In this document: one piece after another, positions 24,198 through 36,298 of the stretch | Numbering within the stretch: position 1 is the first letter of the stretch | Layout of the letters: each line of letters begins with the position of its first letter | Origin: Sphingomonas yantingensis | Lineage (GTDB): Bacteria > Pseudomonadota > Alphaproteobacteria > Sphingomonadales > Sphingomonadaceae | Length of the DNA stretch: 64,000 nt | Direction: 5' to 3' | NCBI RefSeq assembly: GCF_014199325.1 | Contig: NZ_JACIJJ010000001.1 | Span: 620,001-684,000 of the forward strand | Made by a program: the position numbers and the translations under genes | Notes under the pieces: generated by a model | Database searches by the model: none | What the model was told of the DNA's origin: nothing | The model's input: the letters and a program-made list of their open reading frames with translations, nothing else

Positions 24198-25343
24198 TCA
24201 CAGGTCCTTGCCGAAGATAGTATAACGCTTGTTGATCCGGCTCTGGATCGCATCGGCGATCGCGATCATCCCCTGATTGTCGTCGAGGATCCAGCCGATC
24301 TCGCCGCGTGTCGCGCCGTAGTGCGCAACCGAATCGCGGCGGATATATTCGATCATCGTGAAGGCGAGCTGGCTCGCCATCCGCGATGCCTGCAACCGCT
24401 TGACCACGCCCATCAGCGGCACGCGCATCGTCCTGGCCTTGGGCTTGCGCAGCCAGAGCAGCAGCTTGGCCCAGCCGAAGGGGAGGAGGCTGCCGTTCAG
24501 CGGCGCCACCGCCTCGTTGAGGTCGGGCAGGGTAATCATGAACGCCACCGGCTCGCCGTCGAGCTCGGCGATGCGGATGAGGTCGTTGAAGACGATCGGC
24601 TTCAGCTTCTTGCCGACATCGTCGATCTCGGGCTGGGTGAGCGGCACGAAGCCCCAATTGTCGCCCCAGGCATCGTTGAGGATGCCGAGGATGATCGCCG
24701 CTTCCTCGGCGAATTTCGACTTGTCGACCTGGCGGATGCGGATGCGCTTGTTCTTTTCGCCCGCCGCGACGATGCGCTGGACGATCGGCGGGAATTCCTG
24801 GCTGATGTCGAGGTCGTAGGTGACGAGCTCCTTGGCCGGCGTATAGCCGGCCGCCTCGATCCATTCGCGATAGACCGGCTTGTTATGGCCCATCAGCACC
24901 GTCGGCGGATGGTCGAAGCCATCGGTCAGCAGGCCCGGCTGTTCCCAGATCGACAGGCTGATCGGGCCGAGCGCGTGCGTCGTCCCCTTGCCGCGCAGCC
25001 ATGTCTCCGCCGTCGCGATCAGGGCGGCGGCGACCTCTCCATCCTCGGCCTCGAGCAGGCCCCACTGGCCGCTGCCCGGGCCGAAGCCCTTGTCCGCGGG
25101 CATGGTGAGCGCCAGCGTGTCGATATGCGCCGAGATACGCCCCACGACCTTGCCGCCGCGCTCGGCAAGGAAAAGCTGGCCCTCCGCATGGCTGAACCAG
25201 CCGTTCTTGGCCGGATTGATCGTCTCGGCCACTTCCTGGCGAAGCGGCGGCACCCAGTTCGGATCGTCGGCGTTGAGCCGATAGGCGATGTCGATGAAGG
25301 CGCGGGTATCGGCCTTGGTGGCGACGGGGCGGACCTGGATCAT
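24198..25343 (-). CDS. GNAT-like acetyltransferase superfamily protein
   Basis: A 381-residue cytoplasmic protein whose C-terminal half has the layout of a GNAT fold, including DLIRIAELDGEPVAFMITLPDLNEA as the acetyl-CoA-binding strand region. The N-terminal half (VPPLRQE, FFLAERGGKVVGRISAHID-type strand) looks like a second GNAT-related repeat. The substrate is unknown. It is transcribed divergently from the desaturase gene with about 83 bases between the starts. I cannot place it in a characterised family. Confidence 0.75.
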   Translation of the reverse strand: MIQVRPVATKADTRAFIDIAYRLNADDPNWVPPLRQEVAETINPAKNGWFSHAEGQLFLAERGGKVVGRISAHIDTLALTMPADKGFGPGSGQWGLLEAEDGEVAAALIATAETWLRGKGTTHALGPISLSIWEQPGLLTDGFDHPPTVLMGHNKPVYREWIEAAGYTPAKELVTYDLDISQEFPPIVQRIVAAGEKNKRIRIRQVDKSKFAEEAAIILGILNDAWGDNWGFVPLTQPEIDDVGKKLKPIVFNDLIRIAELDGEPVAFMITLPDLNEAVAPLNGSLLPFGWAKLLLWLRKPKARTMRVPLMGVVKRLQASRMASQLAFTMIEYIRRDSVAHYGATRGEIGWILDDNQGMIAIADAIQSRINKRYTIFGKDL

Positions 25344-25426
25344 GGTCGTGTCACGTCCTCCCGCAGGGATCCGCTGTCAAGCGTCCGAACGCCGGCAATT
25401 GCACGCCAACATATAGCCACTATCTC

Positions 25427-26545
25427 ATGCCAATGCCTGCAACCATGAACATGTTGTCTGTGACCCAGATCGACGCGAGCGGCGTCGCTTCGCGGCGGAT
25501 GGCCGCGCCGGCGCGTGACCGGCTCGCCGAGGACAAGGCGATGCTGCGCACCGCCGCCGAACTGACGCGCGACCTGCTCAAGCCGCGCCCGGCGATCTAC
25601 TGGACCGACCTGATCGCGTCGAGCCTGATCGGTTACGGCGCGCTGCTGGCGTCGATGACGCTTGCCTCGACCGGCTGGGCAGTGACGTCGTTCGTCGTCG
25701 CCGTACTCGCGCTCTATCGCGCGGCGAGCTTCATCCATGAGGTCAGCCACATCAAGCATTCGGCGCTGCCGGGGTTTCGCACCGGCTGGAACGCGCTGAT
25801 CGGCGTGCCGCTGCTTGCGCCATCGTTCCTCTATGAGGGCGTGCACAACCTCCATCACCAGCGGACCAAATACGGCACCGCCGAGGATCCCGAGTACCTG
25901 CCGCTCGCGCACATGAAGCCGTGGAGCGTGCCGCTGTTCGTGCTCGTCGCCGCGCTCGCGCCGATCGGGTTCCTGATCCGGTTCGGCATCATGGTGCCGG
26001 TGGGGCTGGTGAGCCCGAAGCTGCGCGCGGAGATCGACGCGCGCTTCTCGGCGCTCGCCATCAACCCCGACTTCCGCCGCCGCCCGCTGGAGGGCGAGGC
26101 GCTGACGCTGTTCCGTCGGTACGAGCGGATGGCGAGCGTGTGGGCGATCGCGCTGGTCGCGCTGACCGTCGTCGGGTTGATCCCGCTCAAGGCGTTCGGC
26201 ATCTATCTGGCGGCGATCTCGGTCTTGATGATCGTCAATCAGGTCCGCACGCTCGTCGCGCACCTCTGGGAGAATGAGGGCGAGGCGATGTCGGTGACCG
26301 CGCAATATCTCGATTCGGTCAACGTGCCGCCGCCGGGGATGCTGCCGTTCCTGTGGGCGCCGGTGGGTCTGCGCTATCACGCGCTCCACCACCTGCTGCC
26401 GGGCCTGCCCTATCACTCGCTGGGCGAGGCGCATCGCCGGCTGTCGGGCGTGCTGGAGCCGGCCTCCCCCTTCCACGCGGCGAACTATCGCGGGCTGCCG
26501 GGTCTCCTCGCACGGCTGGTCAAGGGTACGTTCGGCATCCGCTAA
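25427..26545 (+). CDS. Fatty acid desaturase family protein
   Basis: A 372-residue membrane di-iron enzyme with three His boxes: HEVSH (104-108, within HEVSHIKH), HNLHH (140-144) and HALHH (318-322), arranged around two pairs of transmembrane helices as in acyl-lipid desaturases. It could introduce a double bond or hydroxyl into membrane lipids. Sphingolipid base modification is conceivable given the nearby spt operon, but this is inference. ATGs at 25427, 25445 and 25451 are all possible and none has a good ribosome site. Confidence 0.88.
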   Translation: MPMPATMNMLSVTQIDASGVASRRMAAPARDRLAEDKAMLRTAAELTRDLLKPRPAIYWTDLIASSLIGYGALLASMTLASTGWAVTSFVVAVLALYRAASFIHEVSHIKHSALPGFRTGWNALIGVPLLAPSFLYEGVHNLHHQRTKYGTAEDPEYLPLAHMKPWSVPLFVLVAALAPIGFLIRFGIMVPVGLVSPKLRAEIDARFSALAINPDFRRRPLEGEALTLFRRYERMASVWAIALVALTVVGLIPLKAFGIYLAAISVLMIVNQVRTLVAHLWENEGEAMSVTAQYLDSVNVPPPGMLPFLWAPVGLRYHALHHLLPGLPYHSLGEAHRRLSGVLEPASPFHAANYRGLPGLLARLVKGTFGIR

Positions 26546-26550
26546 GCGTC

Positions 26551-26810
26551 GTCGCCCCGGGCTTGGTCCCGGGGTCCCGCCTCGTCTGCCTCTGGGAAAA
26601 GAAGAAGCGGGGTTCACGCGGAGGCGCGGAGCAGTTTCGCTCGTTGCCGCGTAGCGTCGCTCATCGGCCACTCGCAGCCTGGCGCCGCGCCAGTTGTTGA
26701 ACCGCTACGCGGCCAAGGTGCGTCATCTCCGCGCCTCTGCGCCTCCGCGTGAACCAATTCTTCTGCGGAAGCAGGGGAGGAGCGGGACCCCGGATCAGGT
26801 CCGGGGTGGC
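26551..26810. repeat. GTC(A/G)CCCCGG-type inverted repeat, interrupted by another element
   Basis: The outer arms (26551 onward and ending at 26810) are the same family as the units at 3198 and 38202, including the CCCGC and AAGAAGCGG parts. The loop is expanded to about 200 bases by a second palindromic element at 26611-26755. No gene fits in this gap. Confidence 0.8.
26611..26755. mobile_element. MITE-like palindromic element nested in a repeat
   Basis: A 145-base element has terminal inverted repeats GGTTCACGCGGAGGCGC... (26611-26631) and its complement (26727-26755). The right arm carries an extra 8-base GGCGCAGA-type unit. A second internal inverted repeat (CCGCGTAGCG with CGCTACGCGG) makes it almost fully palindromic. 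It has no coding capacity. Its position inside the loop of another repeat suggests insertion after that repeat was in place. Mobility is inferred. Confidence 0.5.
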
Positions 26811-26813
26811 GGG

Positions 26814-27914
26814 TCACTCCTCCGTCCGCACCAGCACCGCTTCGCCGATCAGGAAGAAAAGCAGGAATGGTGCCCAGGCGGCGAGGAAGGGCGGGTAAGC
26901 GCCCAGATTGCCCATCGCGAGCGCGAAATTGTCGGCGACGAAATAGGCGAAGCCGAGCGCCATGCCGATTACCGCGCGGACGAACAGCTTGCCCGACCGC
27001 GCGACGCCGAACGCCGCGACCGCGCCCAAAAGCGGCATCAGCACCGACGACAGCGGTCCGGATAGCTTGTGCCACAGCGCACCCTCCAGCGCCTTGGTCG
27101 GGCGGCCAGCGGTGTCGAGTTCGTCGATCGCGCTCTTCAGCTCGCCGAACGGCAGGCCGTCGGCATTGACGCTGGCCAACGTGAACTGGTCGGGGCTGAT
27201 TCCGTCGCCGATATGGGTCGTGCCGAGCGCCTCGACCTTGCCGGCATTCACGTCGAAGCGGCGCGCGCCCTCGACCCGCCAGCCCTGACCCTCGCGCACG
27301 CCCTTGGTCGCGGTCAGGACCGAGCGGAGCGTGCCGCCCTCCCGCACGAACAGCGTGATCCCGGCGATCTGCACCGCCGCCCCGCGCCCGACCGCGAGGC
27401 GGACGTTCATGAGATTGTTGCCCTCGCGCACCCAGACGTTGGTGCGATTGCCACGATCGACGGGGAGGGGGCCGTAGTCGACATCCTGCCACGCATCGAG
27501 CGTTGCAGTCGCGCGGGTGACGATGCGTTCGTTGAACACGAAGCTCACGGCCGCCACGCCCAGCGCCGCGACGATCAGCGGTGCCAACACCTGATGCGCG
27601 GACAGGCCGGCGGCCTTCATCGAGATGACTTCGCTGTTCTGGTTGAGCGTCGACAGCGTGATGATCGTGCCGAGCAGCACCGAGAAGGGCAGGAACCGCG
27701 CAATGATCTCGGGTGTGCGGAGGCTCACATAGCGCAGCACCTCGCCCTGACCGTTGCCGGCAAAAGCGAGGATGCGGCCGCTTTCGGAAAGCAGATCGAG
27801 TGCCTGGAGCACGAGCACCAGCGCCGCGAGGATCGCGAAGCTGCGCGTCAGGAACATCTTGCCCATGTAGAGCGTGACGGTCCGAGACGGGAAGAAGCTG
27901 GTCGCGCCGCTCAT
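26814..27914 (-). CDS. lptG: LPS-type export permease LptG
   Basis: A 366-residue inner-membrane permease of the YjgP/YjgQ family with three N-terminal and three C-terminal transmembrane helices flanking a periplasmic jellyroll domain. With LptF and the LptB ATPase it extracts lipid from the inner membrane and passes it to LptC-A-D. The start at 27914 overlaps the lptF stop as ATGA. Sphingomonads use glycosphingolipids in place of LPS, so the cargo here may be a glycosphingolipid. Its place downstream of spt supports that, but it is inference. Confidence 0.93.
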   Translation of the reverse strand: MSGATSFFPSRTVTLYMGKMFLTRSFAILAALVLVLQALDLLSESGRILAFAGNGQGEVLRYVSLRTPEIIARFLPFSVLLGTIITLSTLNQNSEVISMKAAGLSAHQVLAPLIVAALGVAAVSFVFNERIVTRATATLDAWQDVDYGPLPVDRGNRTNVWVREGNNLMNVRLAVGRGAAVQIAGITLFVREGGTLRSVLTATKGVREGQGWRVEGARRFDVNAGKVEALGTTHIGDGISPDQFTLASVNADGLPFGELKSAIDELDTAGRPTKALEGALWHKLSGPLSSVLMPLLGAVAAFGVARSGKLFVRAVIGMALGFAYFVADNFALAMGNLGAYPPFLAAWAPFLLFFLIGEAVLVRTEE

Positions 27915-29140
27915 GCCATGCGCCTCCGCCCGGGCAGGCGGCGGGCGATGGCGCTCGCGATCTTGCCCACCCAGCGTTCGAGCGCGGCGATCGGCTGGCC
28001 ACCGGGGACGTAAGCCGTCTGATAGTACATCCAGATCACGAGGCCCGCGAAGATCGCGAACGGCCCCCACAGCGCCAGGATCGGGTCGATCCGGCCGAGG
28101 CCGCCCACCGCTTCGCCATATTCGTTCACCTTGTGGTATGTCACCAGCATCACGATCGACAGGAACACGCCGAGCGCCGAGGACGAGCGCTTGGGCGGGA
28201 TGCCGAGCGCCAGTGCCAGCAGCGGCAAGAGGAACATCGTCGCCACCTCGACCACGCGGAAGTGGAAGGCGGCGCGGCTGGTGTCGCGGATTTCCTCGGT
28301 CACGCGCGGGTCCTTGCCCAGCACGACGAGCTCTGGAAGCGTGCGTTCGAGATTGCGGTCGCCGCGCGCGCGGAACTGGCCGAATTCGGGCAGCGGGATA
28401 GGCAGGTCGTGGCTGGTGAAGGTCAGCACCCGCGGCTGGACGAAGCCGGGCGAATTATGGACCAGCGCGCCGCGGGTCAGGCGAAAGATGATCGTGTTGG
28501 GATCGTCGGTGCGCAGGAACTGGCCCTTTTCGGCGGTGGCGGCGTACCAGCTGCCGTCCTTCGAACGGAAATGGACGAAGATGCCCGACAGGTCGGCGCC
28601 GCTGTCGCGGCTCTCCTCTATGCGGAGCGTCATCGCGTCGCCGAAATTGGTGAACTCGCCCACCTTGATCGACGCACCCAGCGCGCCCGAGCGCAGCTCG
28701 AACCGCAGCTCCTCATAGGCGTAGCGCGCCTTGGGCTGCACATAGCCGACGATCGCCAGATTGAGCGCGGCCAGCGCGATCGTATAAATGTACGGCACGC
28801 GCAGCAGACGCCCATAGCTCATGCCGACGCCGCGCAGCACGTCGAGCTCGCTTTGCGAGGCGAGCTTGCGGAAAGCGAGCAGGATGCCGAGGACGAGGCC
28901 GATCGGGATGCCGAGGCCCAGATATTCGGGCAGCAGGTTGGCCAGCATCTTCCACACGACCGCCACCGGCCCGCCCTCGGTCGCGACGAAGTCGAACAGG
29001 CGCAGCATGCGGTCGAGCACCAGCAGCATCGCCGCGATGATGAGGGTCGAGAACAGCGGCACCGCGATCAGGCGGGCCATGTAGCGGTCGATCGAGCCCA
29101 TAGAGAGGTCGGCACTGCCTTTCGCGTCGACGCCCGCCAT
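27911..29140 (-). CDS. lptF: LPS-type export permease LptF
   Basis: A 409-residue partner of LptG with the same YjgP/YjgQ architecture: IDRYMARLIAVPLFSTLIIAAM at the N-terminus, a helix pair ending LLAFRKLASQSELDVLRGVGMS (the conserved loop contacting LptB), a periplasmic domain and three C-terminal helices. GGAG lies 7 bases before the first ATG. An in-frame ATG at 29101 is an alternative start. It follows the hybrid kinase by 43 bases in the same leftward operon. Confidence 0.93.
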   Translation of the reverse strand: MAGVDAKGSADLSMGSIDRYMARLIAVPLFSTLIIAAMLLVLDRMLRLFDFVATEGGPVAVVWKMLANLLPEYLGLGIPIGLVLGILLAFRKLASQSELDVLRGVGMSYGRLLRVPYIYTIALAALNLAIVGYVQPKARYAYEELRFELRSGALGASIKVGEFTNFGDAMTLRIEESRDSGADLSGIFVHFRSKDGSWYAATAEKGQFLRTDDPNTIIFRLTRGALVHNSPGFVQPRVLTFTSHDLPIPLPEFGQFRARGDRNLERTLPELVVLGKDPRVTEEIRDTSRAAFHFRVVEVATMFLLPLLALALGIPPKRSSSALGVFLSIVMLVTYHKVNEYGEAVGGLGRIDPILALWGPFAIFAGLVIWMYYQTAYVPGGQPIAALERWVGKIASAIARRLPGRRRMA

Positions 29141-29183
29141 ATGGGGGCTCCGGGCCGGCTATAGGGCCGACCCGGCGCGCTTG

Positions 29184-31112
29184 TCATCCCCCGGCAGCGG
29201 ACGCGACCGCATCGCCGAGCGCGGCGAGCGTGAACGGCTTTCGGATCACCGGATCGCGCCCCAGCGCATCGTCGTCGATGTCGCCGGCAAAGCCGGTCAT
29301 GAACAGGACGCGCAGGTCGGGGCGATGGGCGCGCAGGCTCGTGACCATTTCGGGGCCGGTGACGCCCGGCATCAGCACGTCGGACAGAACGAGGTCGACA
29401 TTGGCCATGCCCCCCAGCGTATCGGCCGCTTGCGCCGGATCGTCGCACGAGACGGGGCGATGGCCGAGCTCGCCGAGCGCGGCAACGACGGAGCGCAGGA
29501 CGCGCGGATCGTCCTCGACGACGAGAATATCGCGCCCCGTGGTGGCGGCTTCGGCGACGGGCGCGTCCGGGGCGCCAGCCGGGGCTTCCGCCGCGGCGTG
29601 ATGGCGCGGCAGGTAGAGCGAGACCGACGTCCCGCGGCCGGGTGCCGATTCGATGCCGATCTCCCCGCCGAAGCGGCGGACGGTGCCGAACACCTGGCTG
29701 AGGCCGAGGCCGGTACCGCGCCCGACCGGCTTGGTGGTGAAGAAGGGCTCGAACACCCGCGCCTGGATATCCGGGGTCATACCGTGGCCGGTGTCGGTCA
29801 CGACGAAGACGACGTGATCGCCGGCACCGCATGCGCCGACCTGTCCCGCGGTCAGCGTCATCGCCCGTGCGGCGATCGTCAGCGTACCGCGACCCTCCAT
29901 CGCGTCGCGCGCGTTGACCGCCAGGTTGAGGATCGCGTTTTCGAGCTGGTGCCGGTCGGCCCAGACGCGCCAGCCGCGCGCGTCCCCCGCCACCTCGATC
30001 CGCATCGCGTCGCCGAGTGTGCGGTCGAGCAGCGGTGTCATGCCGGCGATCAGCGCGGGCGGATCGATCGCCTCGGGCGCGACGGGTTCGGCACGGGCGA
30101 AGGCGAGGAGCTGGCGGGTGAGCGCGGCGGCGCGCTGTGCGCCCTCCGTCGCGTGGTCGAGGTGGCGGGCGACCCGCTCATCGATCGCGGGCTGTCGCCG
30201 CGCAAGCTCGATCCCGCCGATGACGACCGCCAGCATGTTGTTGAAATCGTGGGCGATGCCGCCGGTGAGCTGGCCGATCGCCTCCATCTTCTGCGCCTGG
30301 CTCAATTGCGCCTCTGCCGCCTCCCGCTCGGCCTGTTCGGCGCGCAGGCTTTCCGTGGCAGCGGCGACCGCGGTTTCGAGGCTGGCGGCGCGGGCGCGCT
30401 CGGCGTCGGCCTCGTCCGCGGCGGCGCGGCGTTCGGCGATCGCGCGGACCAGATGCCAGCCGAAGAACAGGCCGATCCCGAGCAGCGCGATGCCGAGGAG
30501 CAGCAGCCCGCCCGCCAGCCGGTTCGAACGCGCGACGCTGGCGTCGAGCTCGATCGAGCGCGCGTCGAGCAGCAGCCGCTCGGCCTCCATCGTCTGGCCG
30601 AGCAGATCGTCGATCCGGCGCAGCGCCACGCTGTCGCGCGCGTCGTAGAAGGCGGCGATCGCCCGATCGGGGCTGCGCTCGCCCGCGCCCGCCGCGATCA
30701 CCGACAGTTCGCGCCCGCGATCGGCATAGGCGCGTTCGAGCGCGGCGATGCGCGCGCGCTGAAGCGCGTTGTCGCGCATCATCCGGCCGAGCATGTCGAG
30801 CTGCCGCCCCGCCGCGTACCATTCGCCCGCGAAGCGCACGCCCAACTGCCGGTCGCCGCTGATGACGTAGCGGCCGAGCGACGCCTCCGCCTGCGCCAGG
30901 TTCTCGCCCAGCGAGCGGGCGAGGATCATCACCTCGAAACTGTGCGAGCGCCGCTCGATCGCGCGGTCGCGGGCGGCATTGGAATCGAGGACGGTGGTGA
31001 CGAGGCCGACGGTGACGCCGATCCCGAGCACGAGGATCAGCGCCAGCACCCAGCCGCGCCAGTCCTCGGGCAGCCAGTCGGGCCGGAAACGGCGGCGGGC
31101 GGCCGCTTTCAC
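29184..31112 (-). CDS. Hybrid sensor histidine kinase with CHASE3-like input and receiver
   Basis: A 642-residue protein: transmembrane helix (about 21-43), a helical periplasmic CHASE3-like domain, a second helix (about 197-220), a coiled coil, HisKA with [20 protein letters not shown], a complete HATPase domain ([28 protein letters not shown]) and a C-terminal receiver with Asp in VLSDVLMPG and Lys in IRKPF. It is a fully equipped kinase, unlike the PhyP-type protein. It lies between spt and lptF with short gaps (19 and 43 bases), so it may sense envelope or lipid status. No cognate output regulator is adjacent. Confidence 0.92.
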   Translation of the reverse strand: MKAAARRRFRPDWLPEDWRGWVLALILVLGIGVTVGLVTTVLDSNAARDRAIERRSHSFEVMILARSLGENLAQAEASLGRYVISGDRQLGVRFAGEWYAAGRQLDMLGRMMRDNALQRARIAALERAYADRGRELSVIAAGAGERSPDRAIAAFYDARDSVALRRIDDLLGQTMEAERLLLDARSIELDASVARSNRLAGGLLLLGIALLGIGLFFGWHLVRAIAERRAAADEADAERARAASLETAVAAATESLRAEQAEREAAEAQLSQAQKMEAIGQLTGGIAHDFNNMLAVVIGGIELARRQPAIDERVARHLDHATEGAQRAAALTRQLLAFARAEPVAPEAIDPPALIAGMTPLLDRTLGDAMRIEVAGDARGWRVWADRHQLENAILNLAVNARDAMEGRGTLTIAARAMTLTAGQVGACGAGDHVVFVVTDTGHGMTPDIQARVFEPFFTTKPVGRGTGLGLSQVFGTVRRFGGEIGIESAPGRGTSVSLYLPRHHAAAEAPAGAPDAPVAEAATTGRDILVVEDDPRVLRSVVAALGELGHRPVSCDDPAQAADTLGGMANVDLVLSDVLMPGVTGPEMVTSLRAHRPDLRVLFMTGFAGDIDDDALGRDPVIRKPFTLAALGDAVASAAGG

Positions 31113-31131
31113 GCGCGCCGCCCCCCGGCGA

Positions 31132-32400
31132 TCAGGCGATCACGCCGACGGCGCGTCCCGCCTCGGCGAACATCGCGGTGATCGCCTCGATCTGTTCGGG
31201 CCGATGCTCGGCGCAGAGCGAGCAGCGCAGGAGGAACGTCCCCGCGGGCGTCGCGGGCGGGCGCGCCATGTTGACGTAGAGGCCGGCCTCCAGCAGCGCC
31301 TGCCACATCACCACCGCCTGCTGCTGGTCGGTGAGGATGACGGCGATGATCGCGCTGTCGGCCTGTTCGGTGCCGAGCTTGAAGCCCAGCTCGCGAAGGT
31401 TCGCGTGGAGCGTGCGCGCGTTGCGCCACAGCCGTTCGCGCTTCTCGGTCGCGGTCATCAGCTTGGTGATCGAGGTAGCGGCGGTGGCGACGACGCTCGG
31501 CGGCAGGCTGGCGGTGAAGATGTACGGGCGGCAGGCGAGGCGCATCACCTCGAACTTCGGGTGGTTCGACACGCAGAAGCCGCCGACAGTGCCGACCGAT
31601 TTCGAAAAGGTGCCGATGACGAAGTCGATGTCGCGGCCGAGTTCCAGCCCCTGTGCCTCGTAGACGCCGCGGCCATGCTCGCCGAAGAAGCCCATCGAAT
31701 GCGCTTCGTCGGAAAGCGTCATCGCCCCGTGCTTGCGCGCCACCGCCACCATCTGATCGAGCGGGGCGAGGTCGCCGAGCATCGAATAGACGCCCTCGAG
31801 GATGACGAGCTTGCCCGCATCCTTCGGCAGGCGGCCGAGGCGCTTGTCGAGATCCTCGACCGAATTGTGGCGGAAGCGCACGACCTCGGCATTGCCGAGC
31901 GCGCAGCCGTCGTAGATCGAGGCATGGCTGTCGGCGTCGAGGATGATGTAGTCCCCCTTGCCCGCGATCGTCGAGATGATGCCCAGATTGGCCTGATAGC
32001 CGGTCGAGAACACCATCGCATGGTCGGCGCCGTAGAAGGCGCGCAGCGCGTCCTCGGCCGCCACATGGTCGCGGAAGGTGCCGTTGAGCATCCGGCTGCC
32101 GTTGGTGCCCGACCCGAATTCGTCGAGAGCCGCCTTGCCCGCCGCAATCACGTCGGCATCGAAGGTCATGCCCATGTAGTTGTAGGTGCCGGCCAGGATC
32201 GTCGGCTTGCCGCGGATCACCGCCTCGGTCGGGGAATGTACCTCGTCCATCACGATCGCGAAGGGATCGCGCACGCCGGTCGCCAGCAGCGCCTCGCGCT
32301 CGGCGATCAGGCTGTCGAACTTGGAGAACAGGTCGCGCTTCGGCTCGGCGGCGGGAGCCTCGGCGGGCAGCTCGTGCGCGGTGGCGGCGGCTTCGGTCAT
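31132..32400 (-). CDS. spt: Serine palmitoyltransferase
   Basis: A 422-residue PLP enzyme of the alpha-oxoamine synthase family that condenses L-serine with palmitoyl-CoA or palmitoyl-ACP to 3-ketodihydrosphingosine, the committed step of sphingolipid synthesis. It closely resembles the soluble homodimeric Sphingomonas paucimobilis enzyme. PLP residues visible: His159 (DADSHAS), DEAH (231-234) and Lys267 in GTFSKSVGTVGG. The ACRPYIFTASLPPS and RPPATPAGTFLLRCS segments also match. It follows the ACP gene by 7 bases, suggesting that an ACP-bound acyl donor is used. Confidence 0.97.
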   Translation of the reverse strand: MTEAAATAHELPAEAPAAEPKRDLFSKFDSLIAEREALLATGVRDPFAIVMDEVHSPTEAVIRGKPTILAGTYNYMGMTFDADVIAAGKAALDEFGSGTNGSRMLNGTFRDHVAAEDALRAFYGADHAMVFSTGYQANLGIISTIAGKGDYIILDADSHASIYDGCALGNAEVVRFRHNSVEDLDKRLGRLPKDAGKLVILEGVYSMLGDLAPLDQMVAVARKHGAMTLSDEAHSMGFFGEHGRGVYEAQGLELGRDIDFVIGTFSKSVGTVGGFCVSNHPKFEVMRLACRPYIFTASLPPSVVATAATSITKLMTATEKRERLWRNARTLHANLRELGFKLGTEQADSAIIAVILTDQQQAVVMWQALLEAGLYVNMARPPATPAGTFLLRCSLCAEHRPEQIEAITAMFAEAGRAVGVIA

Positions 32401-32407
32401 GGCGGGG

Positions 32408-32653
32408 TTACTCGGCCTTCAGCTTCTGGACGGCGTCGACGAGCTGGCCGACGGTCTCGATCTCGGCCTGCATGTTCATGGTGATGAGGATGTCGAACTC
32501 GTCCTCGATCGCGGCGACGAAATCCATGACGGTCAGGCTGTCCCATTCGAGATCGCCGGCAAAGGTCGTTGCCTCGGTCAGCGCGACGCCCTTTTTGTTG
32601 AAGGGCTCGATCTGGGCGGAGACGGTGTCGAAAACGGCCTGGCGGTCGGACAT
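32408..32653 (-). CDS. Acyl carrier protein of the sphingolipid operon
   Basis: An 81-residue acidic carrier with the phosphopantetheine serine at position 39 in DLEWDSLTVMDF. It differs from the fatty-acid-synthesis AcpP in having EWDSL rather than the usual LGxDSL(D) context. It lies directly upstream of spt, as in Caulobacter, where a dedicated ACP sits beside spt. It presumably supplies the acyl donor. The start at 32653 is preceded by AAGGAAAG. The longer open frame upstream has no similarity. Confidence 0.92.
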   Translation of the reverse strand: MSDRQAVFDTVSAQIEPFNKKGVALTEATTFAGDLEWDSLTVMDFVAAIEDEFDILITMNMQAEIETVGQLVDAVQKLKAE

Positions 32654-32720
32654 TCGGGGTGTTCTTTCCTTGCGGTTCGCCGACGCCCTGACAGGGCAAT
32701 GCGGCGGCTTTCGGGCGGGG

Positions 32721-33616
32721 TTATAGCAAGCCCGCGGCGCGATACCACTCAGCCGTGGCGGCAAGGCCGGGTTCGGTCGCGATCGCGGGGCGCCAGAGCG
32801 CGGGTGGGGGGCGGCGGTCGGCGCGGACCACCCAGTCGGGATGACTGAAATAGGCGGCGCGGTCGGGGGTGAGCTTGGCCCTGTCGCCCTGTACCGCGCG
32901 CGCGATCCGGGCGGAGAGCATCAGGAGCGCGCGGGGTGTGGAGATCGGGACGACGCGCCGGCCGACGGCGCGGCCGAGCGCGCGGGCGAAGTCGACATGC
33001 GACCAGCCCATCGGCGCCTCGTCATCCGCCTCGAACATGCCGCACGCGTCATTGGCAGCGAGGGCGAGCAACAGGTCGGCAAGGTCGTCGACGTGGATCG
33101 TCGAGAAGCGGCCGGGCGGGGGCAGGGGGACCACGCCCTTCCTTGCCAGCCGGAACAGCTCGAGCATTTCCATATCGCCGGGGCCGTAGATCGCGGGCGG
33201 GCGCACGACCGCCGCACCCGGAATCGCGGCAAGGACGGCTGCCTCTCCCTCGGCCTTCGACCAGCCATAGGTGGAGAGGGCCGGCTCGCGCGCGGACAGG
33301 GACGACACATGTACGAAGCGGGGCACGCCCACGGCCTTCGCGGCGGCGGCGACAGCCTGCGTGCCGGTCACGTTGCCTGCGACGAAGCCCGCCTTGTCGG
33401 GCGCGTTGACGACGCCGGCGACGTGGACGACCGCCTCGGCGCCGGTCGCGAGGTCGCGCAGTGCATCGGGTGTGTCGAGCGCGCCGGCGATCCACTCGAC
33501 GCCTTCGCGTGCCGCCTGTGGCCGTCGGGTGAGCGCGCGGACGCGGTGCCCGGCGACGAGCGCGCGGTCGATCAGCCGCTTGCCGACGAAGCCGGTGCCG
33601 CCGGTGATCGCGAGGA

Positions 33617-33620
<4 letters not shown>
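32721..33620 (-). CDS. cerR: NAD-dependent epimerase/dehydratase family reductase, CerR-like
   Basis: A 299-residue extended short-chain dehydrogenase with the cofactor loop GGTGFVG at residues 7-13, Ser/Tyr/Lys active site (VSSLSAR and YGWSK) and the VVRPPAIYGPGD segment. In Caulobacter a protein of this type next to spt and the ACP (CerR) reduces the 3-keto group in ceramide synthesis, and the same order occurs here. The exact substrate (ketosphinganine or keto-ceramide) is inferred. Its ATG overlaps the proB stop by four bases. Confidence 0.85.
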
Positions 33621-35829
<2,209 letters not shown>

Positions 35830-36015
35830 TTAGCGCAAAGGGGCGCTTGCGTCACCCTTTTGGCGCGCACCTTGCGCTTTCCGGCCCGATGGACCATATT
35901 GCAAGGGCTAAAGTCGCAAATCGACGGTTCTCGCTTTGCGGCGCTCTCCTTCTTTCCCTGCTGACCGGCAACCGGTCCCGCGCCACTTGCGCGGGCGAAA
36001 CGAAGGAATACCCAA

Positions 36016-36228
36016 ATGGCCATTACCGGCACCGTCAAGTTCTTCAACGCCGACAAGGGCTATGGCTTCATCGCGCCGGACACGGGCGGCAACGACGCCT
36101 TCGTCCACATCAGCGCGGTCGAGCGTTCGGGCATGGTCACGCTGCAGCAGGACCAGCGCGTCTCGTACGAGCTCGAAGAGGATCGCCGCGGCAAGATGGC
36201 GGCGGTCAACCTCAACGCGGCCGACTAA
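36016..36228 (+). CDS. Cold shock domain protein
   Basis: A 70-residue single-strand nucleic acid chaperone with RNP1 (KGYGFI) and RNP2 (DAFVHI) intact. GAAGGAA lies about 8 bases before the ATG. The 195-base leader on the left has several short hairpins and could carry temperature-dependent structure, as in other csp mRNAs, but I see no defined motif. A small helical protein gene follows 70 bases later. Confidence 0.95.
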   Translation: MAITGTVKFFNADKGYGFIAPDTGGNDAFVHISAVERSGMVTLQQDQRVSYELEEDRRGKMAAVNLNAAD

Positions 36229-36298
36229 GGTCCCCGCGTCCGGTGCGGCGGCGTTTGCGCGCCGCCGCATCTTCTTTCCTCGACCCAAGGACAGCACG

